Assembly: GCF_963855985.1 (NCBI RefSeq) | Contig: NC_087104.1 | Span: forward strand, 6,820,001-6,884,000 | Length of the DNA stretch: 64,000 bases | Source: Ostrinia nubilalis | Lineage: Eukaryota > Arthropoda > Insecta > Lepidoptera > Crambidae | Reading direction: 5' to 3' | Part shown: positions 25,401 through 37,400 of the stretch, one piece after another | How positions within the stretch are numbered: the stretch's first letter is position 1 | Layout: every line of letters begins with the position of its first letter | Translations under genes and position numbers: made by a program | The notes under the pieces: generated by a model | The model's database searches: none | What the model saw: only the letters and a program-made list of their open reading frames with translations | What the model was told of the DNA's origin: nothing

Positions 25401-28400
25401 CGAAACTAAAATTTTCCAGTTTAAACAAAGACGTCAGCAATGGCGTTTAAGCAGCGCGCCTCACCGTGCACGTACCATTTAGATTAAACTCTAAACATAG
25501 GACAACATACATATAACTCTTAGGAATAAATTTGGGAATAATACCTACTTACCAATGTTTTGGGCCCACAGCACCAGCAAGGTTTCCAATGAAGAGCAAA
25601 ACGGTGCAGGTCACAGTAGGGCAGGCAGCCCACCTCCAGTGCGCAGCGTCTGGTGACGCGCCTTTGGAAGTGTCCTGGCGCACTGCCCATCATCATACCA
25701 TCGCACACCATTTGGACACGCGGTGAGTTTGAAGAACTGGATCAAGGATTACCTACGTTCACCTTTCCTTTTAGTTAATTTGTATCTACAAGCACTTGTC
25801 ACACAATAAGTAATAAATGTTACTAGTCCAAAAGACTGCCAAACGTCTGGATTAAACATCCGTTAGTAATATTAAATCATCTATTAGTAATTACTAAAAA
25901 AAAGTAGGTAAATGACACTAATGAAAGGCGACGATTAGTAAATAAAATAAATTTGTACTTCCATGTTTTCCAGGTACACGATTCGAGAACAAGTCCTCGA
26001 CGATGGACTGGTTTCTGAACTAACCATCCTACAGACCTATCGACAAGACACTGGTGCTTTGACCTGCCGTACGTCTAATACTTACGGACAAGACGAAATG
26101 CTCATACACCTGGTAGTACAAGAGGTGAGTAGAAAAGATAACCTGCTAATCTTAGACTATACGATCAAGATATAACTACACGAGAATGAAGATTTGGTGA
26201 AGCAATTAATAACATAGATAAATTTTACCAGGTTCCTGAAATGCCAAAGAATATAAGGATAATAGACCAGCAATCGAGGTCTATCCAAATATCATGGACT
26301 CAACCGTACGCTGGGAACAGCCCTATCATCAACTATATCGTACAATATAAAGAAGCTCCAGGTATTTATATGGGACCTCTATACTATCGAAAAGTTTCTC
26401 AATTTGGTTAATAATAATGAATTTCATTATACTTAATATACTTCAAACTTATATTACTTTTCACCAAATGGACGAGGCATAGTTTTTAATCCTTTAACTA
26501 CTTTGCAGAGTCATGGCCAACAACCCCACAAAAAGTGATAGTTCCTGGTAGCGTGACGTCTGCTAGCGTTCAAAATCTACAACCTGCGACTTCCTACCAC
26601 TTACGAATCATTGCCGAAAACAGACTGGGACAGAGCGAACCAAGCCAACTCATCCAAGTGACTACCACTGAAGAAGGTAACACCTTTATTCAATCATAAA
26701 GTTGAATTTTCTTCTTGCTAGACTTGCCCAAGAGATGCCAATGCTTTTAATGGTGGACCTAGCTTATCCAGTAAATGCTCCTTACTCGTAGCTTGGAGAC
26801 CATTCACTTTCTAAGCTACAAAAAGTGATAATCTTAATTATTTTAAGATCAAACAGTTTAGAAGACACATTATTCCTTTTCCAGTACCAAGTGGTCCTCC
26901 ATTGGACGTCAGAGTGGAAGCGAAGAGTTCAACCGAACTGATCGTCAGCTGGGAACCACCACAACGTGATCTTTGGAACGGAAACATTCTGGGATATTAC
27001 GTTGGATTTCAAGAGGTAAGTTACATTGGAATTATGCTATAACACTGTAAGTGTTCAATCTCTTTCTTCTTGGCCACGGAGAGACATACACTGACAAGAT
27101 AGTATTGATCGTAAAACAGAGAGTTGTAACCATTGGTAAAAGTCTGTTCAATAACTAACCATTATTATACCTACCCTAAATTCTGCTTAGCCCAAGGCTA
27201 ACTGCAGGAGAATATCAATTGCATTAAGTTCGCCTTTTGTGCCCTATTCAAGTACCCTATTTAAATAAATAACCATCCACCAATAATTTCATTGCAGCTG
27301 AACAGCAACAGTACAATCCTAAGCGCGAGCGGCCCGGGCGGCGCCTCATACACCGTGAGGACAGTAGAAGGGGCAGGCACGGCTAGAGCCAGGACTACAC
27401 TATCGGGATTGCAGAAGCACGCTGCCTACGCTATTGTAGTCCAGGCCTATAATAGCAGAGGCGCTGGACCTGCGTCCCCTCCCACCACTGCCACTACTAT
27501 GGAAGATGGTGAGTGCTATGAATTGCGATAACAATGAACGGTGTTACCAAAGGTGTTTTTTCTTGCAAATTGCGGAAGACAAGACACAGGATGATAGAGT
27601 TAAAAACCATTTTAAAATACTTTTCAGTACCGAGTCTACCACCAGGGTCTCTCCAGTGTACAGCAGTGAGCTCTCAATCTGTGCGTGTATCCTGGGAACC
27701 ACCGCCAATGCGCGGGCGCAACGGCGTACTTCAAGGATACAGGGTCACGTATGCTCCTGTCACTGACTGGTATGGTTAGTATACCTTTATGTCTTTTGGT
27801 ACGCACTATTTATTCTTTTCGTGTTTCTTATTGTTGAGATTGGTATCGTGATCGATTTTGTTAAAATAATTTGATGAGAAGACAATAGCCTAGTTACTTA
27901 GTTTTGATGTCGGTCTATTTATTCGAAGGTCACTCTTGGTTCGACCGATACCATACCATCGACCGCTAAACTATTTCGATGATCAAATTAAAGTAGGTAC
28001 GAGTACCTACAGTAGAATGTACACAATCCTCGTAACTAAACTCACAACACAATCGCACAACAGCTTGATGAACATCATAATTTACCTACGAAGTAATCCA
28101 AGTAAGACTTTCTCCCAATCTCCAGGAAACGAAGACGCAGTGACCAAGCAAATATCGGGTCTGCACACCACGCTGTCAGGGCTGCGTCGCTACACAAACT
28201 ACTCTGTGACAGTCTGCGCCTTTACCGCAGCGGGGGATGGAGTCAGGGCTGCCCCGGTCTACTGCCACACTGAAGAAGATGGTGAGTCCTGGTAGATATG
28301 ATGATAATGGTACAAAAATTAGAAAAGTTTACTTTAGTTACCGTCACCGTAAGTTACCGTTGGGGCAGAAAAGTTCTCGAGTGGCAATCACGGGCCGGAA

Positions 28401-31400
28401 GACGTAGCGTGGGCAGGCCTCCAACTAGATAGACCGATGATCTGGTGAAGGTCGCGGGAAGAACCTGGATGCGGGCATCGCAGGACCGGTCTTTATGGAA
28501 AACCTTGGGGGAGGCATTTGTCCAGCAGTGAAAGTCATTTGGCTGAAACGAACGAACTTTAATATGTGACGCGCCCTGCGACGCATCGACAGCCCTAGCA
28601 CCGAGCGCGGAGATTTTGACAACCCTACGGCTGCGCGGCCGCACGCCGCACGGACCGAGTTAATATAAGAGACGGCGGCGACCGCGGGCGCCTAGCATTC
28701 GCTCGGGAGCCATCGTAACAGCCAGACGATCGCGCGCGCGTCTACGGCTAATTACGCAAGAGTCCCTAGCGAATAGCTGCCCTCACTGTTCCCACTAACC
28801 TGGCTCGATAGGACTTTCGGCTCGCGCGGTTTCCGTGACACGAGCGAACCATCGTTGCCTGTATACACATTCCAATCCTTACCGAGTGCATGCTTTACTC
28901 AATCCCGACCTGCGGTAGCAATCCCGCTGCCACCCTTCCTGGATTCCTCCCCACCCGCCACGTAGGTCCTAAGCCTTTTTACCTTTGGTACTCGAACCCC
29001 CACTTCGTTGACCTCGGTTACCGATTTGGTGAGCGGACCGTCCTACCCCCCCTAGTTTATAAGTATCCAAACTAACACTTGCTAAACCTCGCACAGGGCG
29101 CCGCCCCTCTCGCGGATTACGTAAACTAGTTTCAGGACGCGAACCGGGCGCGTCGCTATCCCTCTTGTCATAGTAGATTTGCAATTGTGGAATAACTTAC
29201 TCATTATTTAAATAATAGTAATTTAGAGTCAGTGAAACTAGAATAAGTAAACTATTGTGGAACCTGAATTATAAGTGCTATTGTGTTATTGATTGTGCGT
29301 TTCCTTGGTCAAATATCCCTGTAGGCATCCTGGATAGGTACACATCCCTCATCGCAGAAGGCGAACTGGGACTTAGTACTTAACAGCGGGGTGTCAGACT
29401 GAGCTAGCTTAGACGCCCCGTTGCAATGGCGCCCAACTGAATAACCCACGGAACCTACAGGGAACACCAGATCGCTAGACACAAGCGAAAGACCAAAAGG
29501 AAAACAAAACTTCGCACCAAATTGATAATCACACATGTCAGAACCGACATCTTGGATATACAAACTCAAGAAGACAGAACTTGAGAACGAGTGCAAAAGA
29601 AGAAACATAAAAACGGAGAACAGAACCGTACAAGAACTGAGACAGAACCTCACAGAAGTACTCAGAACCAAGCAGTCCCGTCAACCAGTCCAGTCCGCCA
29701 GTAAGTCCGCCGAAAACAGTGAGTCAGAAACCGATTTCGAAGACACAGAGATGCACCAAGAACTAGACAACGACAAACCAAACATGTCGTACACCATGGA
29801 TCAGACCGAAAACATAACATCCAGATGGAACATAAGTTTTGACACATGCAACGACCCAGTGGAGTTTTTAGAGCAACTGGACGAACTAATATCGTCGGGC
29901 GAGGTCAAGCCAGATAAAGTGCTCAAAGTGCTCCCCAGATTCCTGAAAGGTAAAGCTGTACTGTGGTATAGAAATAATAAAAACTCGTTCACTACATGGA
30001 ACGAATTCATAGAACTCTTCACGTTGACATTTGTGAGCCGTGACAGTGACCTGTTAGCTAAAATAGTGAACTATAGGCAACATCACCGCCAAAAATTCAC
30101 AGACTACCTCATTGAAATACAAACACTCATGCGCAGATACGCGAAAATGTCAAAAGAAGAAGAAATAAATAGAATCTACGAAAACATGAACGCAAAATAC
30201 AAGTTTTATATCAAGAAATCAGAAGCAGACTCGGTAAGCAAATTAATACAACTGGCAAACGACTATGAAAATGTCACAGCAGAACGTCAAACTAGCTTCA
30301 CAGAACGAGAACCACGAAATAACTACCACGAAACAAGCACAAATCAAGAACACAAGGAGGCGGCGTCATACATACACAATTACAACACAAATACTTGCTG
30401 CTGGAGCTGTGGAAAACAAGGACACTCCATGAAAGATTGCAGAAGTAAGAAAATACTATTTTGTAACGGTTGTGGCAAGATCGGCAAAATGAGTAAACAG
30501 TGTTGTAAGAAAACAAGTGAGTACACACAGTCCATGACAATAAACACAAGTCCGCAAATTAAAGATAACCGTCCATTCGTAGATGTATCGATACTAGGCG
30601 AAAAATATCAAGCACTCGTAGACACCGGCGCCACAAGATCATACATCAACGACCAAGTGTACAAGAAATTCGTGAAAAGAAACTTGAAACCGAAAACAGT
30701 AAGCATAACAGCTAGCATGACAGATGGGCACACAACTCGAATTAAAGAAGCACTAGACTTGCAAATTAATATAAAGGGAAAAACAATTAACCACCAAGTG
30801 TTATATCATCCACAAATCAAGAGCATACTGATAGGCATGGATATATTGAACAGAATAGGAGCCAAAATAGAATGGCCCAAAGATAGTACCAAGCAAGGGG
30901 AACAAGTGGGAACAACGTCAAAAAAAACTACAGAAGCCAACATCGTACCTACATACGAAATGGCCGTAAGAACAGAAGAAGAAACACTGACAAGTAAGAA
31001 AAAACACAAGACCAAACTCGCACACGAAAAACCAATCAAGAAAAAAGACTATTCACGGAACCCTAAAAATCAAGAAATAATAAATAAACACGTAACACGC
31101 TTAACACTAGAAAAACAAAAAGACTGGATCCAAAAGAAAATTCAAGAACTACAGAAAAACGGAAACAAAGATTATAAAATGTCAAATAATAATTTACACA
31201 GGAAAATAACAAATCACGCATACGGACCAAGAACAGAAGCATCACCAGACTGGAAATTATGCATAAACAACAAAGAAAAAGACCAGATTCTCAAAGAAAA
31301 CCACGATACACCAATCGCAGGCCATCTAGGAACAGCAAAAACACTGAACAAAATATCACAGAGATATTATTGGCCCGGTATGTACAGAGATGTGTCAACG

Positions 31401-34400
31401 TACGTCAAGAACTGCAAAACCTGTCAAATCAACAACGCACGCAAAACCTGGAGCGTAGTGTCTACAAACCCGAGTAGATCACTACCCATATCATCAAACC
31501 GGTCCACAGACTGGACCGAAATCCTCGATGTCGACACCGTCGACTACCCACAAGACCTGGACTGGCGCGAGTCCGGCCCTGGAGAGGAGCCGACCCGAGC
31601 TGAGGACCAGACCAGGAGGCGGCCGGGGAGAAAGAAGAGGCGCGGCCAAACCCAGAACCAGCTGAACAAGGCCAGTAACATTTACTCGTAGCTTAACTTT
31701 ATACCTAAGTTAGGTTTCTAATAGATAGATACAAAATACATAGTAATTATCTAGTCAATTCTCGTGAAAGTAAATTCATCAATATTAAAAACAAGTCAAT
31801 AATGTAAAAGTATTAATTAACATTACATAGCAACCCTGTATTACATAGCAACCCTGTATAATCTAGATCATTCAGTTCTTGAATTTAATCTCGTCAAATA
31901 TCACATAATATCAATAACCTATAACTATTAATTAACATTACATAGTAGCCCTGTATTATTTAAATAGTTCAATTGTTCTATTTAATCTCGTTAAATAACT
32001 ATTGACGCAAATCACATTGTTATTTACTCGTAACTCGCAACCTAAACTCACATAAATAACAAACCGGTTTGCTACGCGTCAATAGTACTACCAGTTTCTC
32101 GATAACTTTTAAATAGTAAACAAACATTGTAAGAACGATTCACCGAGCGAGCTCATTTGCATATTATCAGTGAAACGTATTTTTTCTATTCACCACGGGC
32201 GATCAACAGCACTCGCTTACTAGATGAATCATAACTAGATTTTACCTGCCTAATGTTTGCGCCGTCGCGCCAGGCTGCATTCCATTAGGAAACATTATTG
32301 TAATTAAAACTTAACCCCTTAACTGCCATTATCTTGTATAACTTTTAGTAATTATAGAAATTATTAACATTAATCAGATGCCTGTTCCGAGTATGGTAAT
32401 TTAAATAATTAAACTAGTAAACTAGAAATATTAATAACAAGTGCCATGAATACGATTATTGTATTAAAGAAATATTTCAAGAAATACTCGTAATAACAAA
32501 TTAAACAACTCGTTTAATTAACTCATTAGTTAATTGTAAACAAAAGGTCAAAGGTATCTTAATAACATTGTTTCAAAACTAAGTTAGCTAAAATTAGCGT
32601 TTAATTAGTTCATTGTAAGCAAAAAAATTAAAGGTATCTTAACAACATTGTTTCAAAACTAAGTCAGCTAAAATTAGCGATTAACGGGTTAATTGTAAGC
32701 AAAAGGTCAAAGGCACCTATCTTAACAACATTGTTTCAAAACTAAGTTAGCTTATATTAGCGTTTAATTAGTTCATTGTAAGCACAAAAGTTAAGAGTAC
32801 CTTAACAACATTGTTTCAAGACCAAGTTAGCTAATATTGTTATAAGTAAATAAATGTACTGTCATGTTTTAAATAAAGAGTTATAATTGGGCTAATGATT
32901 AATTACAAATTCAGTCATGTTTTACATTTTTATTTTTCACTCGTTATGAAGTTACCCAAAAATAACTTATTATTAACATGACTTTTAGTTGTTCTTAAAG
33001 AACCTTTATGTACCAGACTTGTGATTTTTCCAGGTAAAAATCTCCAAAACAAGGGAGGATGTGACGCGCCCTGCGACGCATCGACAGCCCTAGCACCGAG
33101 CGCGGAGATTTTGACAACCCTACGGCTGCGCGGCCGCACGCCGCACGGACCGAGTTAATATAAGAGACGGCGGCGACCGCGGGCGCCTAGCATTCGCTCG
33201 GGAGCCATCGTAACAGCCAGACGATCGCGCGCGCGTCTACGGCTAATTACGCAAGAGTCCCTAGCGAATAGCTGCCCTCACTGTTCCCACTAACCTGGCT
33301 CGATAGGACTTTCGGCTCGCGCGGTTTCCGTGACACGAGCGAACCATCGTTGCCTGTATACACATTCCAATCCTTACCGAGTGCATGCTTTACTCAATCC
33401 CGACCTGCGGTAGCAATCCCGCTGCCACCCTTCCTGGATTCCTCCCCACCCGCCACGTAGGTCCTAAGCCTTTTTACCTTTGGTACTCGAACCCCCACTT
33501 CGTTGACCTCGGTTACCGATTTGGTGAGCGGACCGTCCTACCCCCCCTAGTTTATAAGTATCCAAACTAACACTTGCTAAACCTCGCACAGGGCGCCGCC
33601 CCTCTCGCGGATTACGTAAACTAGTTTCAGGACGCGAACCGGGCGCGTCGCTATCCCTCTTGTCATAGTAGATTTGCAATTGTGGAATAACTTACTCATT
33701 ATTTAAATAATAGTAATTTAGAGTCAGTGAAACTAGAATAAGTAAACTATTGTGGAACCTGAATTATAAGTGCTATTGTGTTATTGATTGTGCGTTTCCT
33801 TGGTCGAATATCCCTGTAGGCATCCTGGATAGGTACACATCCCTCATCGCAGAAGGCGAACTGGGACTTAGTACTAAACAGCGGGGTGTCAGACTGAGCT
33901 AGCTTAGACGCCCCGTTGCAAATATAGTAACAGAAGCTGTTAAAAATATGGCAGCATTCTTGAGTGCGATAACTTGAAACCTACTTACAATCGACTCCCT
34001 CTTTTCTACTGTGTAGGTTGGAGCGATTGCAATTGTGACGTCAACGTGCTGTTACACACGCTAACATCTTATTGCCATCAACATAAGGCTCAAAACGTTT
34101 TTCATTTTCTAGTTCCCTCGGCGCCAGCAGACATAAAAGCAGTGGTGTCCTCCCGAAACAAGATCCTGGTTTCGTGGCTGCCTCCCGCCGCACCTAACGG
34201 AGTGCTGGTTGGATACACGCTGTATATGAGCGTCATTGAAGACGGCAGAGAAGTGAGTGCATCGACTTATTACTTCAGTATAAAATACTCTTTTAGATGT
34301 CTATCAGGAATAGGACATAGTCTTTCCGTGCATGTCGTAAATGGCAATTAAGGGACAAATATACAATCATCAGGCCTCCTCAATTTAAGTATTTGGCTAG

Positions 34401-37400
34401 AATGGGGAGTGTAGGTCAAATCCTTGAGAGCTTGTGAAACTAAATGACCTGATGATGATCATGTCAACCAGAATCATAAAGCGCTTTCAAAATGATGTGA
34501 TTGTACTATATTATGTAGTAACAAAATAAATGTTAAATGGAAAATAAACCTGTTGTGATTTCATATTGTTTAGATTAATAGGATTATTATTAGGTACTTA
34601 CAATATTTCTTTCCTTTTTATAGTTTTTGTAGAAACCTTCCAAATATAGTAATCTACCCCTAAATATGAATACGCTTTAAACCATTGCATGCCCCTTCCC
34701 GCACACCAAAGATCTGAATAAGGTGTCACCGTTGTTCCAAGGAGGGCACCCACAAACGCATGCTGTCGCCCAGTACGCTGTCCCACGAGACGTCGCGGTC
34801 GCCTCCGAGGGCGACGCACCAGTTCTGGGTCTCAGCGTCTACGAGGCTTGGCGAGGGAGAGACTACCAGGGTCGTTACTGTGCTACCCTCGGATTCTGGT
34901 AAGAAGTTCCATCTAATTCATCATAGCATAGATAGACCTTCAGATATTGTCGCCCATCAAGTTCTCCCACGAGACGTCGAGGTCGCCCCCGAGGGCGACG
35001 CACCAGTTCTGGGTCTCAGCGTCTACGAGGCTTGGCGAGGGAGAGACTACCAGGGTCGTCACTGTGCTACCCTCGGATTCTGGTGAGAAGTTCCATCAAG
35101 TTGATCATAGCTTGGGTTCTATGTTATGTCTTCGGATCGTCTAAACCTTAAATTTATCGAGACTTCAGACCTTTACAACTCTTCCCGAATAGTCCAGTAT
35201 TAAATGATGGTCTTTACAAAACTTTTCCACTTTAGAAACGTTTACTTTATCTCACACGTTTGACAATTCATTCTAGTTCCCGCGCGAATAACATCGTTCA
35301 GCCGCAGTATCGTCACCCCTTGGAAGGAGAACATCTCCCTGTCCTGTAACAAAGTTGGCGTACCCACGCCTTCTACCATTTGGAGTATGAATGGCGCTAC
35401 TTTGGAATCCACACTGAGGAAGAATGTTAGCAACGATGGGACTCTTGTTATTAGGTAAGCAATGAATCTTCCAGACTCATTACTGTTCTTTTGTAATGCA
35501 AAGGAAACAAAATATCAAATTCAAATAATGCCTATCTACCAATCAATGGGAAGAATAGGCAATAGTTTTAATTGGTATCAGTAAACAAAGAAATAATGAA
35601 CTATAGATAACAACCAATAAGAATCGTCGAAATAACATTTAAGATTTAGTAAGAGCGCAAAATTAATTTTCAAGAACTTAAAAATAATCTATATTGATGA
35701 TACCGCCCTTTGACCTGTTATCTTTATTCAATACGAGCTACCTAATATAACTGAAGTACCTACTTCCCACTAAATATCAAACGTCATAACTCTTTTCTTC
35801 GACAGTATGACCCAATACGCCGACAGTGGCAACTACACCTGTTCAGTAGAGAACATTCACGGAAGAGACGAAGTCACCTACAGTGTAGAAGTGAAGGTTC
35901 CTCCTCAGCCACCGGTCCTAGCAGTGGTAGACTCATATGCAGACTCCCTGCATTTACAGTGGAGCGACCAGGGCGATGGGGGCAGTCCTATTCTTGGTAA
36001 GTCAAGATATTTATTTTAGCTTTTGCCACAGTTTTGAACATTATTAAGGATCAAATAAGGTCACCTATAGCGTGGAAGTGAAGGTTCCTCAGCAGCCACC
36101 GGTTTTGGCAGTAGTAGACTCGTATGCAGACTCCCTGCACTCCTTGCACTCTATGAAGATACTGTTTCTTCAACCTTATTGAGGGTGAGATGGGGTCACC
36201 TACAGCGTGGAAGTGAAGGTTCCTCCCCAGCCGTCAGTTCTGGCCGCGGTAGACTCGTACGCAGATTCTCTGCACTTGCTGTGGAGCTACCAGTCCTATT
36301 ATTGCTAAGTCAAGAATAGTCAAGCCTTTGTCGAATACAATACTGGAAAATACGTCGAAAATAATGGCAGCAACTAAACCTGTTCAGTAGAGAACATCCA
36401 CGTACGAGATTAAGACAAACGTTGTATTCTTTCAGGATACGTAATAAATTACAAACGCGAACACGGTGACTGGGAAGAATTGCAAGTGGAAGCGGGCACT
36501 TCGGAGCACGTGTTGCCGAACCTTTGGTGCGGGACTCGCTACCAACTGTACATTACCGCCTTCAATAGGATTGGGACTGGACTGCCGTGTGATATCGTCC
36601 ATGCATACACTAAAGGCACAGGTGAGTGGATAGAAGACCAAGCCTTTGGTCTTATGGAGCACTAGCTACAGTTCTAAGTTTTGAGTAGACCATAATATGT
36701 TGGAGTATTGTTTGATTAATCTTTCTAAACACAAAATTTTCATTTCAGTTCCAGTGAAACCCAAACATTCCCAAATGATAACACTAAACACAACGACGGT
36801 AACCGTGTGGTTGGACTCATGGGGAGACGGCGGCTGCGGCATTCTTTACTTCGTCATCGAGTACAGGGAGATCAGTCAATCGCAGGTAATTTTCAAATAT
36901 GATATTCAGCTATCTAACCTGTAACATGTCGGTAAGAAATCATCGACCCTTTTGCTAAACTGCCAGCAGAATACCAGTGCTCGTGACGCGCTCTCTTCCG
37001 TCACGGCTTATACTGAGCAGTTGCCATTTTGGTGCATGTACCTTACTGTTTGGTTTTATTAAATCTAATTGTTATTTTATTTTGTACTTTCTTCTTTCTT
37101 TCTAAAACTGAGTCATCCATAATTTCAGTGGCGTCTAGTATCGAACAGCGTGCAGGCCACGGAACGCGTCTTCAGCGTGCCCGGCCTGACGCCCGCCGCG
37201 CACTACCAGCTGCGCATCACGGCGCACAACAACGCGGGCCACGCCGTGGCCTTGTACAACTTCACCACGCACTCCCTCAGCGGCAGTGAGTGTCCGACAC
37301 TAGTGTCACAGACTCACAGCGAGTGTCACGTGACCGCCTGACGCCCGCCGCGCACTACCAGCTGCGCATCACGGCGCACAACAACGCGGGCCACGCCGTG

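Larger units (their letters stand above)
28565..33920 (+). mobile_element. LTR retrotransposon with large internal deletion (Gag-protease plus partial integrase)
   Basis: LTRs of 861 bp each (28565-29425 and 33060-33920), beginning TGTGACGCGCC and ending CCCGTTGCA, are flanked by a 4-bp duplication, aata. Only two differences were noticed between them (near 29309/33804 and 29377/33872). A primer-binding site TGGCGCCCAACT starts at 29427 and a purine-rich tract precedes 33060. The single frame lacks reverse transcriptase, RNase H and the integrase catalytic core. It sits in sense orientation in the FN3-FN4 intron, immediately next to an RTE relic. Confidence 0.93.

Noticed and set aside
28890..29184. 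Small frames repeated at 33385-33679
   Set aside because: They lie inside the two LTRs and are repeated only because the LTRs are.
29535..31691. Host Gag-domesticated gene
   Set aside because: It lies between matching LTRs with a target duplication and primer-binding site, so it is an element rather than a host gene.
34760..35086. Continuous frame through FN4 copy a, the 45-nt gap and copy b (retained gap)
   Set aside because: Copy b is entered in a different frame from its FN4 reading, so a retained-gap product would not give a second FN4 segment.
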